Source: Pasteuria penetrans
GTDB lineage: Bacteria; Bacillota; Bacilli; Thermoactinomycetales; Thermoactinomycetaceae
Reading direction: 5' to 3'
NCBI RefSeq assembly: GCF_900538055.1
Contig: NZ_UZAC03000001.1
Location: 806,001-870,000, forward strand
DNA: 64,000 nucleotides
How positions within the stretch are numbered: the stretch's first letter is position 1; each line of letters opens with the position of its first letter. This document shows positions 45,336 through 54,184 of the stretch, one piece after another. Below the pieces are notes generated by a model. It was not told where the DNA came from and did no database searches. It was given only the letters and a program-made list of their open reading frames with translations. The translations under genes were made by a program, and so were the position numbers.

Positions 45336-45814
45336 CCCCTATGGTTAGAATGTTGTTCCGCTATCCTTGCTCGAATCGTAGGAGACAATCCCACTGTCTC
45401 CCCCTCCGAGGAAACCAAAAAATTACCGAGTACACCATTGATAAAGGAAGGGGAATCATTGTCCCCAAAATCCTTGGCTAAATCTACAGCCTCGTTGATC
45501 ACCACTCGAGGGGGTGTACTCGATTCATAAATCAGTTCGTAGACGGCCAACCGCAGAATGGACCGATCTACCAAAGATAGACGTTCCAACGCCCAACCTT
45601 TTTTCAAAAAGGGTCTCAAGAGCTGATCAATAAAATCCTCGCGTTCCTTCACCCCTGCAAACAACCGTTGGGAAAAAAACTCACCCTCTGTGGGCGAGGA
45701 ATCCCCCCCCTCATCATTCTCCTCCTCCAGGGGTATTTCCCAGCCCGCCTTGCTACCAAATTCAGCCTGGTACAATGCCTGCAATGAATGCTCCCTCGCC
45801 TGACGTCGATTCAT
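45332..45814 (-). CDS. nusB: Transcription antitermination factor NusB
   Basis: The all-helical NusB fold is recognisable by RRQAREHSLQALYQAEF at the start, then DFIDQLLRPFLKKGWALERL, SLVDRSILRLAVYEL and PPRVVINEAVDLAKDFG, SPSFINGVLGNF. It binds boxA RNA with S10 (NusE) for rRNA antitermination. ATG 45814 was chosen because AGGGGG lies 8 bases before it; ATG 45820 is too close. 160 aa, with a Glu/Asp-rich insertion (EEENDEGGDSSPTEGE) at 28-43, longer than the ~130 aa of B. subtilis. Confidence 0.92.
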   Translation of the reverse strand: MNRRQAREHSLQALYQAEFGSKAGWEIPLEEENDEGGDSSPTEGEFFSQRLFAGVKEREDFIDQLLRPFLKKGWALERLSLVDRSILRLAVYELIYESSTPPRVVINEAVDLAKDFGDNDSPSFINGVLGNFLVSSEGETVGLSPTIRARIAEQHSNHRG

Positions 45815-45878
45815 TACCATTCCCCCTACAATACATCAACGCCGCCGAAACCGTCGTCCTAGCGCTTCCTGCCATCAT

Positions 45879-46070
45879 TTACCTCTTCCTGTTCCATCGA
45901 AGAAAAAAACCAATCAATCCACAAGAACCTACCAACAATGCAAACCAGAGAGTACGCTCCGCACCCACGATGAGATAAACTATACCCAATACTAACCCTA
46001 TTCCCAACCCTAGGATCACACCACCATAACGTGCCCATAACCATTCCAAGGTCCTTCGCTCCAACATCAT
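45879..46070 (-). CDS. DUF2273 small membrane protein
   Basis: The 63-aa protein has two TM helices (YGGVILGLGIGLVLGIVYL, ALLVGSCGLIGFFL) and basic ends, typical of the DUF2273 family that sits between amaP and nusB or next to asp23 in Firmicutes. It is 3 bp from amaP. Probably helps anchor the Asp23/AmaP complex at the membrane, by gene association. Confidence 0.75.
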   Translation of the reverse strand: MMLERRTLEWLWARYGGVILGLGIGLVLGIVYLIVGAERTLWFALLVGSCGLIGFFLRWNRKR

Positions 46071-46073
46071 CCG

Positions 46074-46721
46074 TCACCCCGTTCGATCAACACGCATGGA
46101 ACCACGTTCAACAACCGCGGTTTTGACAACGTCTACGCCAATTCGTGCCACATCTACCCCCGCAATTTGCTCGATGCGCTCTTTGACTACACGTTGTAGC
46201 TCCCCTGTCAGTTCAGGCAAACTACGTTCACCATCCACCGTTACCCACAAATTTACACACAGTGCAAGCTCATCGCCCCTCACGGGTAGGAAAACATAGG
46301 CCGTTACGTTGTGAACACCACGTACACGTCGTGCGGCTCGCAGGGTAAGGCTTTCAATGACTGTCAAGGAAATTTGCACATTACCCATTTCGGTCGAACG
46401 CTGCACACAAAGGCCACCACGCCTACCCGAAAAATGGAAGGTCCAATAGCAGAGGGCCGCCACAAAGGCTGCCACACCAAGGCACGCCAAGGCCGCAACC
46501 GTTTGTGTATGGAACCTTGCATCCCCCAGCCATTGAAGCAAAAAATCCCAACGTGCCGCTAACAACCAGGCAGAGAAAAACCAAGGAATGGCCAGTAAAA
46601 CAAACACCATACCCCACACAAACCCCATCAATCGCTGCCTTACAACCCTAACGTGCTCCATTTGTCCAATCCCCTTTGCTGCCCTTCCCAGGTAATTACC
46701 CTCCGTCCAAGTTTCGCTCAA
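46074..46721 (-). CDS. amaP: Alkaline shock membrane anchor protein AmaP
   Basis: The 215-aa protein has two N-terminal TM helices (VWGMVFVLLAIPWFFSAWLL, TVAALACLGVAAFVAALCYW) and a soluble Asp23-like alpha/beta domain (NVQISLTVIESLTLRAARRV, LALCVNLWVTVDGE, ELQRVVKERIEQIAGVDV). In Staphylococcus AmaP tethers Asp23 to the membrane. It overlaps the upstream yqhY-type gene by 4 bp. Its role in envelope stress is known only from staphylococci; here it is a constant member of the acc-nusB operon. The 27-residue segment before TM1 is basic. Confidence 0.8.
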   Translation of the reverse strand: MSETWTEGNYLGRAAKGIGQMEHVRVVRQRLMGFVWGMVFVLLAIPWFFSAWLLAARWDFLLQWLGDARFHTQTVAALACLGVAAFVAALCYWTFHFSGRRGGLCVQRSTEMGNVQISLTVIESLTLRAARRVRGVHNVTAYVFLPVRGDELALCVNLWVTVDGERSLPELTGELQRVVKERIEQIAGVDVARIGVDVVKTAVVERGSMRVDRTG

Positions 46722-47128
46722 GTTTTTTCTGCGGGTCTAATACCATCGATACGTACGTGAACACTGTCCACTGTGGTACCTGTCATAGATTCTACCGTTT
46801 TCTTCACTTGCTCCTGCACACGGCGGCCGATCGTGGGAATTTGATGCCCTTTCGTTGCAATGAGCGATACTTCAATGACCGTCTCATTGGTCCCGCCATC
46901 GGCGAGAATCACCTTCACACCCCGGTTGGCTCCCCTTCTTCCAAACCAATGAGCCGCCGACATCTCGCTACCCGCCAGCGAGTGAACTCCCTCTACCTGA
47001 GTAACTGATAGAACAGCAATCGTTTGGATTACCTCAGGCGCGATCTCAATCTTCCCGTAGGTTTCGGCGGAAACCATAGGAACACCCGATTGCTCCCCTA
47101 GTAACCCCTTAGGTTCTTTCCCGTCCAT
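46718..47128 (-). CDS. yqhY: Asp23/YqhY family protein
   Basis: The 136-aa product contains the Asp23 core: GKIEIAPEVIQTIAVLSVTQ, VEGVHSLAG, GVKVILADGGTNETVIEV, GRRVQEQVKKTVESMTG and VDSVHVRIDGI. B. subtilis YqhY lies at the same place and influences acetyl-CoA carboxylase activity; its loss is suppressed by acc mutations. It overlaps accC by 20 bp and amaP by 4 bp, so all three should be translated together. Confidence 0.85.
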   Translation of the reverse strand: MDGKEPKGLLGEQSGVPMVSAETYGKIEIAPEVIQTIAVLSVTQVEGVHSLAGSEMSAAHWFGRRGANRGVKVILADGGTNETVIEVSLIATKGHQIPTIGRRVQEQVKKTVESMTGTTVDSVHVRIDGIRPAEKT

Positions 47129-48494
47129 GTTGCACTCCCCCCTCTTCCTGTAGGAACTGTACGTGGATATCCCCCGCGCTAAAACGGGGCTCTGCCAACA
47201 ATCGTAAATGGAAAGGAATGGTAGTACTTATACCCTCCACCGCAAATTCCCTTAGAGCACGTTCCATCCTCTTACAAGCTTCCCGACGATCACTACCCCA
47301 TGTTATCACCTTGGCAAGCAATGAATCATAAAAAGGGGAAATGCGACAACCTGGATAACAGGCACTATCCACCCGAACACCTACACCCCCGGGTGGTAAG
47401 TAGAAATCGATCGTACCAGAGGAGGGACGAAAGTCGTGTTCCGGATCCTCAGCGTTGATCCTACATTCCACGGCGCAACCGGAGAGGAGCACATCCTCTT
47501 GCCGAATGGGTAATCTCTCACCACGGGAGACCAGCAATTGCAATTGAACCAAATCCAAACCCGTAATCATTTCCGTCACAGGATGTTCCACCTGAATGCG
47601 CGTATTCATCTCCATAAAGTAGAAATTCCCGTCTGGGGCCAGGAGAAACTCCACCGTTCCCGCTCCTACATAATCAATGGACCGGGCAGCCCGTAGAGCG
47701 GCCTGTCCCATCGATTCCCGCAGGGCGGCCGTAAGAACCGGGGAGGGCGCCTCCTCAATCAACTTTTGATAACGACGCTGGATGGAACATTCCCTCTCTC
47801 CCAAATGGATGATGTTCCCATATCGATCGGAAAAAATCTGAATTTCTATGTGCCGCGGCCGACACAACAATTTCTCCAGATAAACCTCCGAGGAACCAAA
47901 ACAATTTCTCGCCTCTTGCTGAGCAATCTGAATCACCCTCAACAATTCCCCTGGATGCTCCACTGCTCTCATACCACGTCCTCCGCCACCCGCTATGGCC
48001 TTGACCAACAGAGGGTAACCAACTGCATCGGCAGAAGCCTGCATCTCCTCCGCGGACCCCTCCAAAATACCACCCGGTAAAACTGGTACATCCGCCCGCA
48101 CCACAATCTCGCGCGCCTTCTGCTTATCACCCATGGTGGAAATCGCCTCCGGGCTGGGGCCAATGAAGCTAATGCCACAGGCATTGCATAGTTCAGCGAA
48201 ATCAGCATTTTCTGCCAAAAATCCATAACCGGGATGAATCGCATCGGCACCAACTAACGTCGCCACACTCATCAAATTGGTCATGTTCAGGTAACTAGCC
48301 ACTGCCGCCGCTGGCCCTATGCAGTAGGCCTCATCCGCCAAAGTAACATGCAAAGCGTCACGATCAGCCTCTGAATACACAGCCACAGTGGCCAGGCCCA
48401 TCTCCCGACATGTACGTAGAATACGCACGGCGATCTCCCCGCGGTTGGCCACCAACACTTTTTGCACTCCCGTTTCTCCCCCCACCTCTTTCAA
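47109..48494 (-). CDS. accC: Biotin carboxylase subunit of acetyl-CoA carboxylase
   Basis: The 461-aa ATP-grasp enzyme carboxylates biotin on AccB with bicarbonate and ATP. Motifs: [98 protein letters not shown] and [13 protein letters not shown]. Start ATG 48494 overlaps the accB stop by 4 bp; GTG ten codons later ([11 protein letters not shown]) aligns better with other AccC starts and has GGGGGAG upstream. Complete and without defects. Confidence 0.95.
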   Translation of the reverse strand: MKEVGGETGVQKVLVANRGEIAVRILRTCREMGLATVAVYSEADRDALHVTLADEAYCIGPAAAVASYLNMTNLMSVATLVGADAIHPGYGFLAENADFAELCNACGISFIGPSPEAISTMGDKQKAREIVVRADVPVLPGGILEGSAEEMQASADAVGYPLLVKAIAGGGGRGMRAVEHPGELLRVIQIAQQEARNCFGSSEVYLEKLLCRPRHIEIQIFSDRYGNIIHLGERECSIQRRYQKLIEEAPSPVLTAALRESMGQAALRAARSIDYVGAGTVEFLLAPDGNFYFMEMNTRIQVEHPVTEMITGLDLVQLQLLVSRGERLPIRQEDVLLSGCAVECRINAEDPEHDFRPSSGTIDFYLPPGGVGVRVDSACYPGCRISPFYDSLLAKVITWGSDRREACKRMERALREFAVEGISTTIPFHLRLLAEPRFSAGDIHVQFLQEEGGVQHGRERT

Positions 48495-48982
48495 TGCTTG
48501 CGCACGAGAAAAAGCGGTTGACCATATTCTACCAGTTGCCCATCCCCTGCCAGGACCTCCACAACCGTTCCCTTGACCTCCGCTTCAATTTCGTTCATCA
48601 GCTTCATTGCCTCCACGATGCAAACTACCGTCGTGGTCTCCACCTCATCACCCTCGCGCACGTAGGGTTCTGCCCCAGGCGAGGGAGCTACATAGAAGGT
48701 ACCTACCATGGGGGCTACGATGTGATGTACACTATCGTCGTTCATGTCCCCAGCTCCCCCCCCTTCTGGACCCACGGAAGGGGAACCGGAAACCACCGGC
48801 CCTGTTGGTGGGGGATGAACTGAATCTGTAACCATCGTTTTGTTCAATGTGGCTGATTCTACAACCGCAAGGGGTTTCTGTAATTTCAGATGAAAATCGC
48901 CCTTTCCCACTTCCAATGTAACAATATCCGTACGGTTCATTGACTCCATCAATTGTAAAATCTCGTCCAACGTCAGGACCAT
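48491..48982 (-). CDS. accB: Biotin carboxyl carrier protein
   Basis: The 163-aa protein starts [20 protein letters not shown], has a Pro/Gly/Ser linker of about 55 residues, and ends with the biotinyl domain: [35 protein letters not shown] with the biotinylated Lys of MKM-type MKL, and [16 protein letters not shown]. The biotin motif is EAMKLMN, standard for Bacillus. ATG 48982 was chosen since homology starts there and GAGAGGGG precedes; the frame extends further to 49162 without similarity. It is the first gene of the acc-ispA operon and hands carboxyl groups to AccAD. Confidence 0.93.
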   Translation of the reverse strand: MVLTLDEILQLMESMNRTDIVTLEVGKGDFHLKLQKPLAVVESATLNKTMVTDSVHPPPTGPVVSGSPSVGPEGGGAGDMNDDSVHHIVAPMVGTFYVAPSPGAEPYVREGDEVETTTVVCIVEAMKLMNEIEAEVKGTVVEVLAGDGQLVEYGQPLFLVRKH

Positions 48983-49862
48983 GCAGGCTATCCCCTCTCC
49001 ATCCCAAAATGGCCTGCGGCAACTTCCTCTATACCTCATTGTAGCCATTCCAGCACAGGGAATCCAACATTTTTTGCCAATCTGCCTCCGTTCACCAGCC
49101 TCTATCATCACAGATACCCCACAGGAAAAACAGCCCGCCTCTATCCCACCGTACCTATGCAAATCATATTATTTTTGCTATGGGGTCCTACTGCAAAAAG
49201 TAATGTCCAACTCATTAGGATATTTTTGAAAATAATTAAAATATTTAATTATAAAAAATTTTATATTGTCCAATTGGGTATACAAACGCGAATACTTCCC
49301 CATAATGGATGTAGGATCAAAAGCATAGATAGATAGTACGAACCATTTGAATTGCATCCCCAATACGTTGTCACCTTCAAAAATTAGGTGATTTGGGGTT
49401 TTTTACACGGCCCAAGAATTACCCACCAAAGGTAAAATTCACGGGAAGCTATAATTTAGTATATTCCTTATTTTATGTATATTTTAAATTTTACGGGATC
49501 AACCGCCCCCCGAAGAATATACGTATGTGTTCGGACACAACTCGCTTGACAAAATTGCGATGGACATAGTACCATCTTCCCGTCAGTGATCGTTATCCAA
49601 TCCTACGTTTGTAGATCATTGTGTGTGTAGGGGGACTTCAAAGGGACGACGCAGGATCCCGAAATTTCCTTGACCCCTACCTACGTCCAAGGAAACGTGT
49701 TGGTTGGGGTCGGCCCCTTTCTGGGGTTCTGATCCCCCTATTATTTTCTTAATAATGACATAAATCAGAATTTTTATCAGAAGCCAAGGGTTGTCCAGCG
49801 GGTTGCCCCGTCCCCGTTCTACAGTCGCTATAAGGTAAGAATGTACAATGGGAGGTAGTGCA
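48983..49862. other. Gene-free region between accB and the left edge of the second island
   Basis: The accB promoter must lie here. 49200-49265 is very AT-rich. 49352-49404 is the second copy of the repeat also at 38909 and 53411. No gene is supported; a minus-strand frame at 49616-50083 runs opposite the signal-peptide gene and has no good start. Confidence 0.4.
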
Positions 49863-50171
49863 ATGAGGAAGGGTATGTCTTTGATTGCATGCTCGTTGTC
49901 CCTATCGGGGTTCCTGGTGTCGGGTGGTATAGGACAGGCACATACAGGGGACAGCGTAAACATAGCGTATGGGACAATGGGGAACAAGGAAAATGTCCTA
50001 CAGCCGGATTCCGTCCCAGGGCAGGAATCCGGGGTACATTCCAAGGGGAATCCAGGATACATTCCAAACGATCCTACGTTCACACCTTCCTCTCGTTCTA
50101 GACCCCCCGTTCTAGATGGGGTATTCTGGACGGTATTGCGAATGTTGGGAGTGCACTTGTCCAGTATGTGA
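49863..50171 (+). CDS. Small secreted protein
   Basis: ATG 49863 follows GGGAGG at 9 bases; an earlier ATG at 49848 overlaps that site. The 102-aa product has a convincing signal peptide (MRKGMSLIACSLSLSGFLVSGG, then IGQAHTG) and a polar Gly/Pro/Asn/Ser-rich mature chain with no cysteine. No known family. It is followed by a 37-bp hairpin at 50224-50260. Plus-strand orientation is opposite to its surroundings, which supports later arrival. Confidence 0.45.
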   Translation: MRKGMSLIACSLSLSGFLVSGGIGQAHTGDSVNIAYGTMGNKENVLQPDSVPGQESGVHSKGNPGYIPNDPTFTPSSRSRPPVLDGVFWTVLRMLGVHLSSM

Positions 50172-50223
50172 GTTGCAAATGATTGGATCGGTGTTGACTA
50201 GGATTGCGTTCAGTAGGAGGGCC

Positions 50224-50260
50224 GTCTGGGATGGTTGGGTCCCCCGACCCCATCCCAGAC
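50224..50260 (+). terminator. Hairpin downstream of the small secreted gene
   Basis: GTCTGGGATGG pairs with CCATCCCAGAC (11 bp perfect) around TTGGGTCCCCCGACC, which itself can pair partly. No T run follows. Confidence 0.5.
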
Positions 50261-50451
50261 GTAGGTCTAGAGCACTGATCCTGCTTGCCCAATTATAGAA
50301 AAAAATTTATTCTTTATCCTTTTTTACGTAAATTGATACCTGAACATAACTATCAACCTGTTTGATCTCTTTACTACCAGTATTATTTAAAAGTATTGTT
50401 TTTATATATACTGGACACGCAGACAACAGGGGTACGTCAACCCATGTTTTC

Positions 50452-50477
50452 GGCAGACACGTATCCTTGTCTGCCGA
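50452..50477 (-). terminator. Hairpin downstream of the surface protein gene
   Basis: CGGCAGACA and TGTCTGCCG form a 9-bp perfect stem in the gap after the surface protein stop. A second copy of TGTCTGC-like sequence at 50420 could compete. Terminator function is uncertain. Confidence 0.4.
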
Positions 50478-50593
50478 CTCCTTTCACATGGCTCCATGGC
50501 GTTTCCGGTTCTTTTATAAAATAGAGGATCTTTCATAATAAATATAACCGTAACTTATAAACAAAATCATATTCATCCTGCCATCCGTTACCC

Positions 50594-51985
50594 TTACAAT
50601 TTTTCGTCTCCTCTGCTGATTTCCCTACGACGACGGAGGAACAACAGAACAGAACCGATAGCCGCTATCCCGAAACTCGCAACAATATGATCTCCAAAAT
50701 CGGTAGCGGTATCTGCCAAGTTAGGAGGACCACCGTGGGGAGGAGGACCACCGTGAGGGGGAGGACCACCGTGAGGGGGAGAATCCTTGGGTCCATCCTC
50801 GGGTGGTTGTCCACCCTGGGGCGGCGGCATCTCACCCCGAGGCATCCCACCCTGAGGGGGCATCCCACCCTGGAGGGGCATCCCACCCTGGAGAGGCATT
50901 CCACCTTGGGGTATCATTTCGCCTGTTTGCCCCGTATTTACGTTGACCTTAACATTAACACCCACATCATCCAAGAGCTTCCGATCCCCCAATTGTCGAA
51001 TGATCGACTCAAATCGGCTAACCCTATCCTCACCATGGGGACAAACCCTGACATTCACTCTTTCATTACCCGTATTCACCTTTACGGTAGTACAAGATTC
51101 CCCCCCCCTATCGCTATTGACTATCTCCGCCAGGCCCGGATTGGACCTAAGGAAAGAAGAGAATTCTCTTGGATCTTCCAAACGAAAATGGGGGGAGATA
51201 ATTTTCCCTTCACCAATCGGAAAAATATTATTATTTACGATGTTGTTTACAACAGGGGCATTGTTATGATTTACAATCGCGTCCCCACCATTTTGAAAAT
51301 TGTTATGATTTACAGTCGCATCCCCGCCATTGTGGAAAACGTTTTTATTTTTCACATAAGCCCCCTTGTCGTTGACATCGGGATCAAAAGGATGGGGACC
51401 TGGACCATCTGGGTGCGGATGTAGACCCGGTCCTGGATATGGGCCCGGTCCTGGTGGATATGGGCCCGGTCCTGGATATGGGCCCGATTCTGTGCGTGAA
51501 CCCGGGGTATTGACAAAATCGGAGCCCGATTCTGTGCGTGAACCCGGGGTATTGACAAAATCGGGGCCATTTCTGAAGAGATCCTCTGCTCCCTTGGTAA
51601 CATCATCCAGTCCCCGCTTGAGATCTTCGTATTTCTTTAAAACGGTCTTGGGCCCGGATGGATCCAATGCATCAACTCCATTCTCTTTTAGCTTTGCTAT
51701 TGCTCTATCCACCCAAGGCGACTCCTTCTTAAGAAGATTCCATTTATCCTCCATATCCTCAATATTTCTGGTACCGATCCCCCCACGATTTGTGAATTCC
51801 CACAGGGCTTGCTTAGCACGATCCAACTCCTCCCCCTTGCTACTATATTCGTTATCGTATTGTTTCACCTCATCCGGGGACAAGGCTTGGATGGACATGC
51901 CCTGTATCAGTCCTGTCGACAGGATGGCAGATACACCAACCGTTATAATTCCTGCCCTTATCCTCTTGTGATTCGTCGGGACCAT
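50594..51985 (-). CDS. Pro/Gly-rich surface protein with sortase-like C-terminal signal
   Basis: ATG 51985 follows AAAGGGAGG at 8 bases. The 463-aa protein has a signal peptide (NHKRIRAGIITVGVSAILST, to IQA), a helical domain (residues 35-145), two copies of SDFVNTPGSRTESG, a PGPGPYPPGPG-type Pro/Gly region, Asn-rich segments (NHNNFQNGGDA, NNIVNNN), a globular part with a Cys pair (ESCTTVKV, VRVCPHG), five QGGMP repeats and three HGGPPP repeats. The end is LADTA, a hydrophobic helix (HIVASFGIAAIGSVLLFL) and RRRREISRGDEKL: the plan of a sortase substrate, with LADTA in place of LPxTG. Attachment to peptidoglycan on cells or spores is inferred. No sortase gene in the window. Confidence 0.65.
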   Translation of the reverse strand: MVPTNHKRIRAGIITVGVSAILSTGLIQGMSIQALSPDEVKQYDNEYSSKGEELDRAKQALWEFTNRGGIGTRNIEDMEDKWNLLKKESPWVDRAIAKLKENGVDALDPSGPKTVLKKYEDLKRGLDDVTKGAEDLFRNGPDFVNTPGSRTESGSDFVNTPGSRTESGPYPGPGPYPPGPGPYPGPGLHPHPDGPGPHPFDPDVNDKGAYVKNKNVFHNGGDATVNHNNFQNGGDAIVNHNNAPVVNNIVNNNIFPIGEGKIISPHFRLEDPREFSSFLRSNPGLAEIVNSDRGGESCTTVKVNTGNERVNVRVCPHGEDRVSRFESIIRQLGDRKLLDDVGVNVKVNVNTGQTGEMIPQGGMPLQGGMPLQGGMPPQGGMPRGEMPPPQGGQPPEDGPKDSPPHGGPPPHGGPPPHGGPPNLADTATDFGDHIVASFGIAAIGSVLLFLRRRREISRGDEKL

Positions 51986-52207
51986 TCTGTATACCTCCCT
52001 TTCGTAATACAATAATTTCAATACTTATTTCATATAATATTTAATTTATTATTGTAAAATATACTATATATAAAAATGTAAAAATTTATTATTTTAGTAT
52101 TTAACAATAAATAACATAAACACCAACCTCTTTTTAATTACTCCTATCCCCATGAATATTAAATTATAATTTAAAAAATGTATAGGGAATTATATAGAAG
52201 ATCAAGA
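51986..52207. other. AT-rich upstream region of the surface protein gene
   Basis: Over 80 percent A/T by eye; carries the promoter region. No gene or repeat recognised. Confidence 0.3.
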
Positions 52208-52462
52208 TTAAGATAGATCCCTCTTGTGTAATGATTCCAAAAACGAAATCGGAAACCAAGGCCCAAAAGGACACAAGAAAGGGATGTAAAACAACGGGGG
52301 AAAAGTCCGGATTTCACGTCCTTCCAAACTGTATACCGAACGGTAATCCCCCCATTCCCATCCCTTATAAATACCAGAATTGGAACAAGAACTGATCACA
52401 TACAACCATCGCATCATAACCATAAGAATTACTATAAGATAGTAGAGGCCATAGGCAACCAC
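52208..52462 (-). CDS. Possible small membrane protein
   Basis: An 84-codon frame with one clear TM helix (YGLYYLIVILMVMMRWLYV) and an aromatic-rich C-terminus. It follows the secreted protein gene 52513-53118 by 50 bp on the same strand. The GTG start has no ribosome site, and an upstream stop lies at about 52505. The arrangement of an exported orphan next to a small membrane protein is also seen at 34965-36673, which slightly supports it. Confidence 0.3.
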   Translation of the reverse strand: MVAYGLYYLIVILMVMMRWLYVISSCSNSGIYKGWEWGDYRSVYSLEGREIRTFPPLFYIPFLCPFGPWFPISFLESLHKRDLS

Positions 52463-52512
52463 ACTACGTGTCCATCGTAAATGCCCATATGATTTCGAGC
52501 CCCATTCTTAGA

Positions 52513-53118
52513 TCACCACACGATTCCCCGTCCTCTGTTGGCAATCCTCGTAAGGTATCCTCTTTGTCCATCAAGACTCTTGTATTCGTCTAAGATCCGA
52601 CTTGTATATTCAATTTCTCTCTTCACATAGTCGGTTTGACCCTCGCTTACAGCCCAATAAGAATACATATCCGAATATATCTTTTCCAAATCGTCCTTTA
52701 TACCTTCCAACCTAATAACAATTTGATGTATTGATTTGGATGAATCACCCTGATCAACGGCCTCACGAAGGAGTGTTAAATTCCCTTTCGTTACCATTGA
52801 AGCATCACTATTGTCATTATCCGCATGGCTAAGCACATTATCCCTAGCATATTTTATATTACGAAAATACTCCTCAAACCCCTCGACCTCTCTGTGGTAT
52901 CCTTTTGCCCGATCCCACCATGGCTTCCAGGATCCCCAAAATCTCAACGATCCCCGTAAATAGGTATAGGTCTTATTTTCGTCCTCACTCGGGCCAGTGA
53001 TCACTGAACTTGAAGATGCAATTGCACTCACAGGTCCACTGGGAACCACAGAAACTAAACCCGCTGCGCTCATCATGAGTGAGCTACACACTAAGATACC
53101 TATCTTCATCTTATTCAT
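52513..53118 (-). CDS. Secreted helical protein of unknown function
   Basis: ATG 53118 follows AAGGAGAG at suitable distance. The 201-aa protein has a signal peptide (MNKMKIGILVCSSLMMSAAG, LVSVVPSGPVSA) and a charged alpha-helical mature region (KGYHREVEGFEEYFRNIKYA, IVIRLEGIKDDLEKIYSDMY, YVKREIEYTSRILDEYKSL) without cysteine. The long amphipathic helices suggest a four-helix or spectrin-like fold. No family recognised. It has the same style as the product of 37897-38415 (signal peptide plus all-helical body), so these may serve a related surface or host-contact role, by inference. Confidence 0.6.
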   Translation of the reverse strand: MNKMKIGILVCSSLMMSAAGLVSVVPSGPVSAIASSSSVITGPSEDENKTYTYLRGSLRFWGSWKPWWDRAKGYHREVEGFEEYFRNIKYARDNVLSHADNDNSDASMVTKGNLTLLREAVDQGDSSKSIHQIVIRLEGIKDDLEKIYSDMYSYWAVSEGQTDYVKREIEYTSRILDEYKSLDGQRGYLTRIANRGRGIVW

Positions 53119-53734
53119 AATGATAATATCTCTCCTTATCTCATTACGAGAATAAACAGAAAAATAACCTATAGAATGGATATAAATAAATTCATCGTAT
53201 CGTATAAATGAGTAACACCCACATCCACCATGAGTATCAACACTAATGGTGAATTCAATATACCATCTTTATATTATCAAAACAATCGCCTTATTAAAAA
53301 TAATATTATGTAAATAGTATTTTATTTGGTATACCACTGTATAAAATACTACTTTATTCAATTGTATTTAAAAAATAAGGGTTGCACGGTCCCGTTGCAC
53401 CTTCAAAAGGATTATATCCCATAATAGGGTATCACCTTCAAAGATTGGGTGATTTCAAGTTTCTTACCCTGCTGTGGAATGTTCCTAGGGATATTTTCCA
53501 ACCAGTAATCCTGTTCATAATGAGTGGTAAAAGTAAAAATTCATAAAACAATTCGATTTCTCTAATTAAAAAATTTTAAAATTTTTTATAATTATGTAGG
53601 ATTGTCCGCTATGCCGTCCTTTTTCAGCATCAACCTAAGAATCTTTCGTTATATACTTATGAGGTATTAGTACAAAAAATATAAAATATATACACACAAT
53701 TATCATCAATAATATTATAGCATAATCGATCCTC
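53119..53734. repeat. Gene-free stretch with dispersed repeat 53411-53465
   Basis: Mostly AT-rich. 53391-53403 (TTGCACGGTCCCG) is the outer 13 bp of the adjacent transposon's inverted repeat in isolated form. 53411-53465 is the third copy of the GTCACC...GGTGATTT repeat. No gene. Confidence 0.4.
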
Positions 53735-53871
53735 CGGGACCGTGCAATTTCTTGTGGGGAATGCCCTATCTATGAATCTAGTCTCACCTTTTCGTAAAGC
53801 AATTGAGTAACATAATAACATTTTGTTATGACACTGTTCCTGTTTTGATATCCCAGGGGTATTTATCTTAT
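53735..53871 (+). repeat. Left 137-bp terminal inverted repeat
   Basis: Identical, inverted, to 56592-56728. It includes the internal palindromic piece ACATAATAACATTTTGTTATG. Confidence 0.85.
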
Positions 53872-54184
53872 TTCATATGAATTTTTATAAAATTTTTACT
53901 AGGTCCTTGCGCGGAAGACGAACATTGTGTTGTAGTAAGATCCATCCTGTTTATGGTACGTACAAAAACAACAAAAAATCCGTAATGTTGTCAACATTAC
54001 GGATAAGATGGAACAAGGTTCCATTACCATGGACAAAGCGATCTGATCAACAAATAGGGCACGATCGCACGATCTGCAGTGAAAAAGAATGAAGCGTTAT
54101 TATGTAAAAAGGGGATGACTCATGCCCCCTACCTCTGATAGAATATTGATCATCAACAAACAATAAACTCAGAGGAGGGAAAAC

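Noticed and set aside
49616-50083. Minus-strand frame of 155 codons
   Set aside because: Runs opposite to the signal-peptide gene 49863-50171, Pro/Cys-rich, no start signal.
51352-51606. Repeat-rich frames on both strands within the surface protein gene
   Set aside because: Pro/Gly codons keep all frames open; the minus frame 50594-51985 has the ribosome site, signal peptide and C-terminal anchor.
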